Below, in pieces: positions 41,634-49,338 of a stretch of 52,518 bases of DNA. The notes beneath the pieces are model-generated. The model was not told the origin of the DNA. It saw nothing but the letters and a program-made list of their open reading frames with translations, and did not search any database. Origin of the DNA: an uncultured Lachnospiraceae bacterium (GTDB taxonomy: Bacteria > Bacillota > Clostridia > Lachnospirales > Lachnospiraceae); assembly GCA_910584915.1 (NCBI GenBank), contig CAJUDM010000031.1, positions 1-52,518 of the forward strand. Direction: 5' to 3'. Numbering within the stretch: the stretch's first letter is position 1; every line of letters begins with the position of its first letter. The position numbers and the translations under genes were made by a program.

Positions 41634-43286
41634 TCATCCTCTTTTCAGGCGGAACATGTTGGTCTTCTCCTCTAACGTATGTACCTGCTCAAACAGTTCC
41701 GTGCTGACAGCAGCGGATTCCTCACTGCTGGCGGAGTTGGTCTGCACCACCGATGAGATCTGCCCTATCCCTATGGAAACCTGTGACAGCGCATCTGCCT
41801 CCTGATTGATCGCTTCTGTGATGGAACTGATAGCCTCATCCGACTGAAGGACCAGATCCTGCGCCTGTTTCAGAGAATCGGATACCTCTGTCACAATATG
41901 GCTGCCGCGGTCAGTAGCCTGCACGGAATTCTCGATCAGGTTCTTGGTCGCTTTCACCGCCTCCGCAGATTTGGATGCCAGCACGCGCACCTCGCTCGCA
42001 ACCACAGCAAAGCCTTTGCCCGCTTCCCCGGCTCTGGCGGCTTCCACAGCCGCATTCAAAGCCAAAAGATTGGTCTGGGATGCTATATCCTCGATCGTTG
42101 CAATAATCTTGCTGATCTGCTGGGAAGCTTCCGAGATATCTTCCATTGCAGCCACCATCTTCTCCATCTGCTGGCTGCTCAGTGTCACCTGCTCGCTGGT
42201 CAGCTGGGCGCTGCGGCGCGCATTGGCGACAGACTCCACGTTCTTCGCCGCGCTTCTGGTTATCTCATCGACTGTAGCATACAACTCTTCCACTGCGCTC
42301 GCCTGATCCGTAGCGCCCTGCGCAAGAGCCTGCGCCCCGCCGGAAAGCTGCTCCGCATGGGATGCCACATTCTGTTCCGCCTTTATGATACTGCCCATAG
42401 CTTCCGAGATGGACACCGTAAAGCGTCCAAGGGCTTCCTCGATCGGTTGGAAATCGCCGATATACCGCGCGGAAGTGGACACATCGAAATTGCCCTGAGC
42501 AAGTTCCGCCATAACACGATCGATATCTCCGACATACTCTTTGACACGCCCCATGGATTCCTCCAATGTATGAGCCAGTTCGCCCAGTTCATTCTGAGAA
42601 TGATAATCCAGATCCAATGAAAGATTTCCCTCCTGAAGAGGACGGACTCTCTCCGTGATACTGACAAGCGGTTTGATCACATGACGCATCACATACAATA
42701 CCAGGCTGATCAGGCTCACCATCGCCAGAACCAGACACACAGTAGTGGAAATATGCATGAAGACGATCGTATTGTTCATATGAGCCGTATACTCACTGGT
42801 GAGATCCTCGCTCCGCTCCACCACTTTTTCCAGCAGTCCGACCAATGTATTCAATGTCGGCAGGATTGTCTCCTGATAATACTGCTGTGCCTGTTCCTTA
42901 TCATTCGCGTACATCTCCAAAGCCGTGCCCGCTGAAGCGTGCAGTTCCTTATGCAGCGGCTCGATCTGGCTCCGCAGGCTGTCGATCTCGGCATCCTCCA
43001 GTTCCAGTTCCGAATACAGCCATGTCCCCAGCACGCATGTCGTATGATCCATGCTGCCTGTAAATTCCGTGCCGGAATATAAAGCATTGCTCAAATTGGC
43101 TGACCACTTATAGTGAGCCGTCTCAGCCCGCTGCACCTGATTCAGTGTGGCGGCTGCAAGGACGTTATCCCCCTGCGTTCCCTCAATACGCAAAATGTTA
43201 AATGTTGTTATGCCGCTGAACAGTAATATCATTACTACTGCACAGATAACACGAATACCTACTGATCTCTTGATACTGGTTCCCAT
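41634..43286 (-). CDS. Methyl-accepting chemotaxis protein with extracytoplasmic CZB-type zinc domain
   Basis: A 550-residue chemoreceptor. TM1 is about 10-32 and TM2 about 172-202, followed by HAMP and the cytoplasmic signalling hairpin with its conserved tip DIASQTNLLALNAAVEAAR. The sensor region carries a complete CZB pattern: His58-xx-Trp61, Cys84-x-Leu-Gly-x-Trp89 and His112-xxx-His116, which bind zinc in the CZB family. CZB domains are usually cytoplasmic; here the pattern lies between the membrane segments, so it should face outside. AGGAG precedes the ATG and a promoter lies at 43398-43426. Confidence 0.94.
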   Translation of the reverse strand: MGTSIKRSVGIRVICAVVMILLFSGITTFNILRIEGTQGDNVLAAATLNQVQRAETAHYKWSANLSNALYSGTEFTGSMDHTTCVLGTWLYSELELEDAEIDSLRSQIEPLHKELHASAGTALEMYANDKEQAQQYYQETILPTLNTLVGLLEKVVERSEDLTSEYTAHMNNTIVFMHISTTVCLVLAMVSLISLVLYVMRHVIKPLVSITERVRPLQEGNLSLDLDYHSQNELGELAHTLEESMGRVKEYVGDIDRVMAELAQGNFDVSTSARYIGDFQPIEEALGRFTVSISEAMGSIIKAEQNVASHAEQLSGGAQALAQGATDQASAVEELYATVDEITRSAAKNVESVANARRSAQLTSEQVTLSSQQMEKMVAAMEDISEASQQISKIIATIEDIASQTNLLALNAAVEAARAGEAGKGFAVVASEVRVLASKSAEAVKATKNLIENSVQATDRGSHIVTEVSDSLKQAQDLVLQSDEAISSITEAINQEADALSQVSIGIGQISSVVQTNSASSEESAAVSTELFEQVHTLEEKTNMFRLKRG

Positions 43287-43397
43287 AGGTCAGTAATCTC
43301 CTCCTTCTCATTTTCAAATAAGCGCTCACATCCAAAACAAACGGAATTAAATGTCTGAAACCGCAGGTGCGGACGCATCGCGCCTGTCACTTAGTAT

Positions 43398-43426
43398 ATT
43401 ATATAATAAGCCCGGAGTAATTGCAA
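43398..43426 (-). promoter_or_regulatory. Promoter of the chemoreceptor gene
   Basis: On the minus strand TTGCAA (43421-43426) and TATAAT (43398-43403) are 17 bases apart. Confidence 0.7.
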
Positions 43427-43455
43427 CAACGGAAGAAAAACAGAATCTTCAGATC

Positions 43456-43487
43456 GTAACAGTGAAGCCCAGGGGCTGAACTGTCAC
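43456..43487. repeat. Hairpin related to the 25-kb branched element
   Basis: GTAACAGTGAAGCC and GGCTGAACTGTCAC fold back with two mismatches and one wobble around a four-base loop. On the minus strand it reads GTGACAGTTCAGCC, which matches the outer arm at 25147 at 13 of 14 positions. It lies after the MFS gene and before the chemoreceptor promoter. Confidence 0.6.
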
Positions 43488-43524
43488 CCTTTACTCCCGG
43501 ATACCATGCAATACACAGATATCC

Positions 43525-44772
43525 TCACTCCTTTTCCCGGATCGCGAAAACAGCCAGTGCCGTTCCGAGAGCGCTGACACAGACACCACATGCCAGCATC
43601 GCCTTCGGTCCCGCCAGATCCAGCACCCTGCCGCAGATCAGCCCGCTGAAGGTACCGCTCAGTGTGATGGCGCAATTCAGATAAGCCTGCCCTTTCACCT
43701 GGTCAAACCTCTCCATCACCTCGCTCACATAATATGCCGAAGCCGGAATAAACAGCGCGTAGGCCGCAATCTGACAGAACTGGCTGACAAAAACACCTGC
43801 GATACCGGTTGCCAGAAACAACAGTGTCACCTTTATCGTAAAAAATACAGTCGATATCTGAAGCAGCCTCCTGCCGGAAACTTTCTTTGTCATTTTTACA
43901 AAAAACGCCATCGTCGGCAGTTCCAGAAGCGCCGCCATGGAAGTGGCATAGCCGATATGGTTTTCTGTTCCGCCCAGAGGCGTAATGATCTGGATCAGAT
44001 AATCGTTGATCATGTTGTGCGCAAAAAACACTAAAATGACCGCCAGTAAAAACAGCATGAATCCGGGATAGTGTTTTGCAAAATCCGGGAAATTATTGTG
44101 TGCGGCAAACTCCTGCCCGGCTTCCATCCGTTTTCCTTTTTCTTCTCTCCGGCCTGCCTCTTTATCTTTCCTTTCTTCCTCCTTCAGCATTCCGGAACTT
44201 TCCGGCAGCCTGAATGTCAACAGAAAGAGAAGGCCTATCGTCAGGACAAGGGCATCCCCGATATGTATCACGCTTACGCTGTGCTTCTCCAGCAGGTTTC
44301 CGATCACCGGAGAATACACTGCAAATCCCATGGAACCTAACCCTCTTGCCAGACCGAAATTGATAGAACAGCCTTTCCCGGCATACTCGAAATTCATGGC
44401 GATAATGATCGGCTGATACGCCATCTGAATCATATAGATCAGCATGAATACGATAAATATCACAAGCTTTTCCTGCTGCACAAAAGCCAATACAAGAGAG
44501 AGGACTATTATTATTGCCGTGCAGGCTGATGCCGCCCTGCGGTTTGTCAGTCTTCCCTGTTTGTCGATCACCCCGGCAATGGCAGGCTGGATCAGCACCG
44601 AAAAAATATTGGCGAGAGCGATCAGCAGTCCGATCCGTGAATTGGTAAAGCCTCTCTCCAGCATAAAGATCGATGCGTACGCATGGACACCGCAAAAGCC
44701 CATGAAGTATGTGGCATTGATCACCGCGTAACGCGTCGTCCAGTATTTTCTTTTATTCTTTTCTTTTTCCAT
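43525..44772 (-). CDS. MFS transporter
   Basis: A 415-residue 12-TM transporter of the MFS_1-like (LacY/PPP-like) type, judged from the N-terminal segment FMGFCGVHAYASIFMLERGFT, the GVIDKQGRLTNRR loop between TM2 and TM3 and a long charged central loop (about residues 190-220). The substrate is unknown. The ATG at 44772 is used; an in-frame GTG at 44835 lies inside the preceding small gene. AAGGA lies 12 bases upstream. It is co-transcribed with the 45-residue Cys-rich gene, seven bases upstream. Confidence 0.88.
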   Translation of the reverse strand: MEKEKNKRKYWTTRYAVINATYFMGFCGVHAYASIFMLERGFTNSRIGLLIALANIFSVLIQPAIAGVIDKQGRLTNRRAASACTAIIIVLSLVLAFVQQEKLVIFIVFMLIYMIQMAYQPIIIAMNFEYAGKGCSINFGLARGLGSMGFAVYSPVIGNLLEKHSVSVIHIGDALVLTIGLLFLLTFRLPESSGMLKEEERKDKEAGRREEKGKRMEAGQEFAAHNNFPDFAKHYPGFMLFLLAVILVFFAHNMINDYLIQIITPLGGTENHIGYATSMAALLELPTMAFFVKMTKKVSGRRLLQISTVFFTIKVTLLFLATGIAGVFVSQFCQIAAYALFIPASAYYVSEVMERFDQVKGQAYLNCAITLSGTFSGLICGRVLDLAGPKAMLACGVCVSALGTALAVFAIREKE

Positions 44773-44779
44773 ATCGTTT

Positions 44780-44917
44780 TTATTTCCTTCTGTGACAGGT
44801 TTCCCGGTTTCCGCAGGCAGCACACCCTCCTCCACAGCCGCGTTTTTTTCCGCTCCCCGTAAAGACCGTAGCCGCGGCGGGGATACATATCATCAATATA
44901 AACAATAAAATCTCCAT
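44780..44917 (-). CDS. 45-residue Cys-rich single-pass membrane protein
   Basis: A short gene with AGGGG eight bases before its ATG. The first 20 residues are one membrane segment. The tail is basic and Cys-rich (Lys-Lys-Arg-Gly-Cys, then Gly-Gly-Gly-Cys-Ala-Ala-Cys and a final Cys). The layout resembles the small FeoB-associated Cys-rich proteins, but no feoB is nearby. It ends seven bases before the MFS start, so the two are one transcript. A role in metal handling is only inferred. Confidence 0.6.
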   Translation of the reverse strand: MEILLFILMICIPAAATVFTGSGKKRGCGGGCAACGNRETCHRRK

Positions 44918-44982
44918 GACTTTAACCCCTCTATGGCAGTTTTGCCGTTTCGGACAAAATCCGACGCAACAGATCATCACTT

Positions 44983-45028
44983 TAAAAGAGCTGCAGTCCC
45001 GGGCTTTTCACGCTCAGTACAGCAGCTC
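44983..45028 (-). terminator. Terminator of pckA
   Basis: On the minus strand GAGCTGC pairs with GCAGCTC around a loop of 27 bases, followed by TTTT. It lies about 60 bases after the pckA stop. Confidence 0.6.
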
Positions 45029-45087
45029 CATTCTTTATATCGTCAGGTCATTAACTATTCCTTAATGTTCTGCGCCTTCTATCCGTT

Positions 45088-46791
45088 TCAGCACTCGGAA
45101 ACCAGCTTCTTCAGTGCGTCCAGCGCCTCGTCGGGAAGCTTGTCATAGCCTTCCTTCTTGGTCGCGAAGCCTTCTACCGCATCCACACGGTTCTGCATAG
45201 CGCTCTTTAACGCCGCCATGTAGGAAGCATCATTCAGATCAGGTGTGAAGTCGCCTGTCTTGCCGGACCAGTCGTACATGATCTCGATATCCTCAAAGTT
45301 GCCCCACTTCTCAAAGTTAGCCTTTCCTTCCACGATAGTTTCCAGAATGCCCAGCGTATCAGCGGGTTTTACCTTCTTGCCCATGAAGTCGCCTGTGTTT
45401 ACGATGTAGCAGTCAACATTCTTCTCTTCCACCAGCTTTTTGAACTTCTCATAGTCGTTTACCAGAGGGTAGGTCCTGAACGGGTTAGCGTAGGGAACGA
45501 TCCTCAGTGCGTTCATATCCGTACCGGCAGCCACACGCTCCGCGGTGGATGTCTTTGTAGCCAGGGTTGCGCCCATAACGGAAGCCAGAGCCGCGCCTTT
45601 CAATTTTACTACAGGCGGGATGGTGGGATCTTTCATGATCCAGAAAATAGCGTTTACGGGAGCCTCGATCTTATCCACACGGTTCGGAGACCAGAGTTTG
45701 GACTTGATCGCACGGCCGTTGCCGTTTCTGATATCCTCGGTCACAAGCTGGATCTTGCCGTTCTCGTCCATCGTAGCGGAACAGTTCTGAGCGGATAACA
45801 GATACTCGTTATCGGGACAGCCTGTGGGATAGTCGGCAGTCTTGTCAAAGTAGGTAGGCTCAAGCGCTACAGATGAGCAGGTATCTGTGTTGATGATGAA
45901 AGCGTCATCATGCAGGACAGTGATCGGATACTTGCCGCCATGTTTTGCGTGAGTCAGAGTGGACTTGCCGGAACCGGACAGGCCGTATACGGAAGCGACG
46001 AACTTGGAGCCGTCAGCCAGTGTGTACTCTTTCTGTCCGCCGTGGCATGCCGCATAGCCGTTTCTGTTCGCCAGAGCCCATGCCATGGTCAGTGTGCCCT
46101 TCTTGTGCTCGCCGAAGTATTTCATACCAAGGATCGCCGCACAGTTCTGGTTGGTATCAAAGTAGCACAGTGTCAGAGGGTCGCTCAGGCAGCTGTAGTC
46201 CACATCGGGAGCTTCCACCGGCGCCCACTGGGGATCGGAAAAGATATAGATATCCGGCTCGTTTCCATTGCCGATGGGCTGGGATTTCTTGTACATCTTC
46301 ACATATTCATCGGACATATACTGGAAATTGATCATCCAGTTGTACAGCAGGTTCTCCTCTCCTTCCGGGATCAGAAGGTGAGCCTTCGCCATAAACTCGG
46401 GATCCAGGCCTACGAAGCAGGTTGCATGATACATCTTTTTCCAACGTGTTTTGTAGATAGCGTCCATCACTACCTTGTCCAGTTTCACTTCATCTACACC
46501 GGGCTCACCTTTGATCCGGCGTGCAGCGGCATAACGGCCGGTCACAGCACCGTCGTTGAACAGAAGAACCTTTGCGTCAGCCGGAAGACCGAAAGTCTCG
46601 CCGTCCTTTACGGGCATATCTGTCACGATCGTTCCCGGAGAATTCTTCGCTAAATTATAAGCTTCTTTCAGTGTCTCCACCTTCACTACGTTGTTCCCGT
46701 AAAAAGCGGCTTCGATAATGGAACGGGTTTTGGAAAAGCCCACTTTGCCTTTGCCGATCTCGGAAATGGGGTAAAACGCTTTTGTTGACAT
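45088..46791 (-). CDS. pckA: Phosphoenolpyruvate carboxykinase (ATP)
   Basis: An ATP-type PEP carboxykinase that interconverts oxaloacetate and PEP with ATP/ADP. The P-loop GLSGSGKST (about residue 272) and the following metal-binding HDDAF segment are clear, as are the C-terminal RIVPYANPFRTYPL and the YNWMINFQ region. The length of 567 is slightly above the usual 520-540. GAGGAGG lies seven bases before the ATG at 46791; no upstream start is supported. In fermenting gut bacteria the enzyme often works in the carboxylating direction; direction here is not shown by the sequence. A palindromic leader precedes it. Confidence 0.96.
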   Translation of the reverse strand: MSTKAFYPISEIGKGKVGFSKTRSIIEAAFYGNNVVKVETLKEAYNLAKNSPGTIVTDMPVKDGETFGLPADAKVLLFNDGAVTGRYAAARRIKGEPGVDEVKLDKVVMDAIYKTRWKKMYHATCFVGLDPEFMAKAHLLIPEGEENLLYNWMINFQYMSDEYVKMYKKSQPIGNGNEPDIYIFSDPQWAPVEAPDVDYSCLSDPLTLCYFDTNQNCAAILGMKYFGEHKKGTLTMAWALANRNGYAACHGGQKEYTLADGSKFVASVYGLSGSGKSTLTHAKHGGKYPITVLHDDAFIINTDTCSSVALEPTYFDKTADYPTGCPDNEYLLSAQNCSATMDENGKIQLVTEDIRNGNGRAIKSKLWSPNRVDKIEAPVNAIFWIMKDPTIPPVVKLKGAALASVMGATLATKTSTAERVAAGTDMNALRIVPYANPFRTYPLVNDYEKFKKLVEEKNVDCYIVNTGDFMGKKVKPADTLGILETIVEGKANFEKWGNFEDIEIMYDWSGKTGDFTPDLNDASYMAALKSAMQNRVDAVEGFATKKEGYDKLPDEALDALKKLVSEC

Positions 46792-46811
46792 ATTTTTTCC
46801 TCCTCTTGGAT

Positions 46812-46856
46812 GATAAATATAATTTATCGTAATACAGCCGGAACTCATATTACGAT
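46812..46856. promoter_or_regulatory. Two overlapping palindromes in the pckA leader
   Basis: GATAAATATAATTTATC (46812-46828) is a perfect palindrome, and ATCGTAATA/TATTACGAT (46826-46834 with 46848-46856) is a nine-base hairpin. They share 46826-46828, so they exclude each other in RNA. The first lies about ten bases from the ribosome binding site. They could be an attenuator, a translation switch or operators. Confidence 0.55.
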
Positions 46857-46918
46857 CATCTTTGATACCTGCGGCAGATGTGCCGCGGTGCGGGGCACAG
46901 AGCCACACATCGCTTTTT

Positions 46919-46947
46919 ATTATGGCAAATCGCGTTCCAAAAGTCAA
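46919..46947 (-). promoter_or_regulatory. pckA promoter
   Basis: On the minus strand TTGACT (46942-46947) and CATAAT (46919-46924) are 17 bases apart, giving a leader of about 120 bases. Confidence 0.75.
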
Positions 46948-46995
46948 GATAGGTTTTGCATAAAAGGGGACGGGATTCCTAAAAAAATTGTAAAA

Positions 46996-48912
46996 TCATA
47001 AATCCTCTGTCGCTTCGATGAGCCATTTCTGTTCTTCCTTATTTAATAACGGAAGTATCTTCTCTCTGACCGCCCTGTGGTATTTGTTGATCCTCACCAC
47101 ATCTTCCTCTGTCAGGAAACGTTTGTCAAGCGCCTCTCTGTCGATGGGAACGTATGTCAGGTGGCGGAAGGCGAGGAAGGTACCGTACTCGTTCTCTTCC
47201 TCCTTCACCACTTCCAGGATGTTTTCGGTTCGGACGCCGAAGGAGCCCGCCATGTACATGCCGGGTTCGTCGCTGATCAGCATGCCGGGGCGCAGGGCGT
47301 ATTCTTTCGCTCCCTTCCGGTACTGCCAGCTGATGCGCTGGGGTCCCTCGTGGACATTCAGCATATAGCCGATGCCGTGCCCTGTGCCGTGTTTGTAATC
47401 CAGATGAGCCCGCCACAGATCCTGCCTTGCCAGGATATCCAGGGTACGTCCGGTGGCTCCCTCCAAAAATACCGCCTCAGAGAGCCGCAGCATTGCCACC
47501 GCCACCAGAGAAAATATCTTTTTCTCCTCCTCTTTTACCTCCCCCAGCACGATAGTCCTTGTCACATCCGTTGTGCCGCCCATGTATTGACCGCCAGAGT
47601 CAACCAAAACCATACCCCTGTCTTCCAGCCTGCGGTTCGTCTTTTCGTCCGCCGCATAGTGGACGATGGCGCCGTTATCCGCATAGCCGCAGATCGTTGT
47701 GAAGGAAAGGTCCGTAAAGCCCGGTATCTGCCCGCGGAACTCCGCCAGTTTGTCCGCGGCGGAGATTTCTGTGATCTCCTCCTTTCCCACATGCTGCTTC
47801 AGCCAGAAGATAAATCTGCACAGGGCGGCGCTGTCCAGCAGATAGGTTTCTCTGCTCTTTGCCAGCTCCACCTCGTTTTTGATCGCTTTCAGCAGTTCCG
47901 TGGGGGATTCTCCCAGGATCAGTTCCCCTTTCTCCGAGAGTATCTTCATCAGCCGGTAACTGAGGGTTTCGCCGGATGCCAGTATTCTGACAGCGGATTT
48001 TGCACTTTTCCTGTCGTTTTCTTCTGTGTTTCCATCTTCTGTGATATGTCTCTCTGTCACTCCGCAGACTCTGTTGTTCTCAATCTTCTCCCCTCTGTAT
48101 GCTGTACACCCTTTCTTTTTCGGAAATTCTTCCTTCAGCCACGTAAACAGCGTGCCGTATTCCCTGATCTCCACACCGCAGCTTGCAGGGGATATCCCCT
48201 CCGCCGCCTTTTTCTGCAAAAATAATATACAATCATCTTTTCCGACAACCGCATAGGAGAGCGCCACAGGATTACATGGCACATCCCCGCCCCGCAGGTT
48301 AAAGAGCCACATGATATCATCCAGAGAGCTCAGAAACAGATAATCCGCCCCTTCCTTCTCCATAACACAGCGCACCTCTCTCAGCTTATCGGCACAGGAT
48401 TCCCCCGCATATTCCTCCGGCAGTTCCCGGGCAGGCTCGGCGGGAAGGGGCGGCCTTCCCTCCCAGGCGATATCCGCCAGATCCTTATCATAACAGATCC
48501 CCGCCTTCTTCTCCCCGCATATCTTCTCCAGCTTCTTCCCCTGCTCGGCGCTCACGCAGTTTCCGTCAAATCCAAGCACATCTCCCGCCTTAAGCGCATC
48601 CCGCAGATAATCTTCTATCGCGGGCACGCCCCTCTCCTGCATCCGCATCAGTTCAATACCGCTTCCCGCAAGCTCCTCCTCCGCCTGCAGAAAATAGCGT
48701 CCGTCCGTCCAGAGCGCAGCCTGCTCTGCTCCCACAAGGAGCGTTCCGTTAGAGCCCGTAAAACCGCTGAAATACGCCCTTGCCCGAAAGTGCTCATGCA
48801 CATACTCGGAACCGTGGCAGTCCGCCGATGTGATCATATAATAGTGCACTCCGTTCTCTTTCATAACGCGCCGAAGCACAGAGAGCCTCCGCGCTGCTTC
48901 CCGATTTTCCAT
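46996..48912 (-). CDS. M24 family aminopeptidase P
   Basis: A 638-residue metal-dependent X-Pro aminopeptidase with the three-domain form also found in eukaryotes: two creatinase-type N-terminal domains, the M24 pita-bread catalytic domain and a C-terminal M24_C extension ending in KEEQKWLIEATEDL. Metal ligands are visible: Asp pair in DSGGQYMGGTTDVTRT, His in GTGHGIGYMLNVHEG, and Glu in ISDEPGMYM and FGVRTENI. Start is uncertain: ATG 48924 is almost on top of AAAGG, ATG 48912 is 13 bases away. No linked operon partner is seen. Confidence 0.93.
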   Translation of the reverse strand: MENREAARRLSVLRRVMKENGVHYYMITSADCHGSEYVHEHFRARAYFSGFTGSNGTLLVGAEQAALWTDGRYFLQAEEELAGSGIELMRMQERGVPAIEDYLRDALKAGDVLGFDGNCVSAEQGKKLEKICGEKKAGICYDKDLADIAWEGRPPLPAEPARELPEEYAGESCADKLREVRCVMEKEGADYLFLSSLDDIMWLFNLRGGDVPCNPVALSYAVVGKDDCILFLQKKAAEGISPASCGVEIREYGTLFTWLKEEFPKKKGCTAYRGEKIENNRVCGVTERHITEDGNTEENDRKSAKSAVRILASGETLSYRLMKILSEKGELILGESPTELLKAIKNEVELAKSRETYLLDSAALCRFIFWLKQHVGKEEITEISAADKLAEFRGQIPGFTDLSFTTICGYADNGAIVHYAADEKTNRRLEDRGMVLVDSGGQYMGGTTDVTRTIVLGEVKEEEKKIFSLVAVAMLRLSEAVFLEGATGRTLDILARQDLWRAHLDYKHGTGHGIGYMLNVHEGPQRISWQYRKGAKEYALRPGMLISDEPGMYMAGSFGVRTENILEVVKEEENEYGTFLAFRHLTYVPIDREALDKRFLTEEDVVRINKYHRAVREKILPLLNKEEQKWLIEATEDL

Positions 48913-48924
48913 ACCGATAACCAT

Positions 48925-49338
48925 TTCCTTTCTACAACCTGCAAACTTTGGGCGCTCGCCTCCGTATTCCTTCTATTCCATATAATACATCTCTTCCACT
49001 CGTGAAGCCTGCATTGCAGGAACACACCCATCTGCTATTATACATAAAAAATAACCTTTTTGGGTCAAAAATTTATTAATTTTTTCTGAATTGACCAAAT
49101 AAACTTGTAATCTGCATTTTTTTCATGTTATGATAAGAGTACATTTCAACATGATAATCATTCCGGCTTTTCATGAAGAACACAAAAATGTGTTCTTTCA
49201 CGTTGTAATCGTTGTCCTATTGTCATTTTACATTTTCAGTGAATTTGATTAATTTTGGCAACACATGATTTGATGCTGCTGATTTACATAAAGCAATAAG
49301 TTTGCTTTCGTGCATTACTCAAAGAAAGGAGTTACTAT
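48925..49338 (+). promoter_or_regulatory. Long leader and promoter region of the Si-citrate synthase gene
   Basis: This gene-free, AT-rich stretch holds a TTGTAA-18-TATGAT promoter near 49107-49136, a perfect hairpin AAGAACACA/TGTGTTCTT around 49173-49195 and a second hairpin AAAGCAA/TTGCTTT around 49292-49310. The predicted leader is about 200 bases long. No known riboswitch was recognised. The hairpins could be attenuators, operators or stability elements. Confidence 0.5.
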
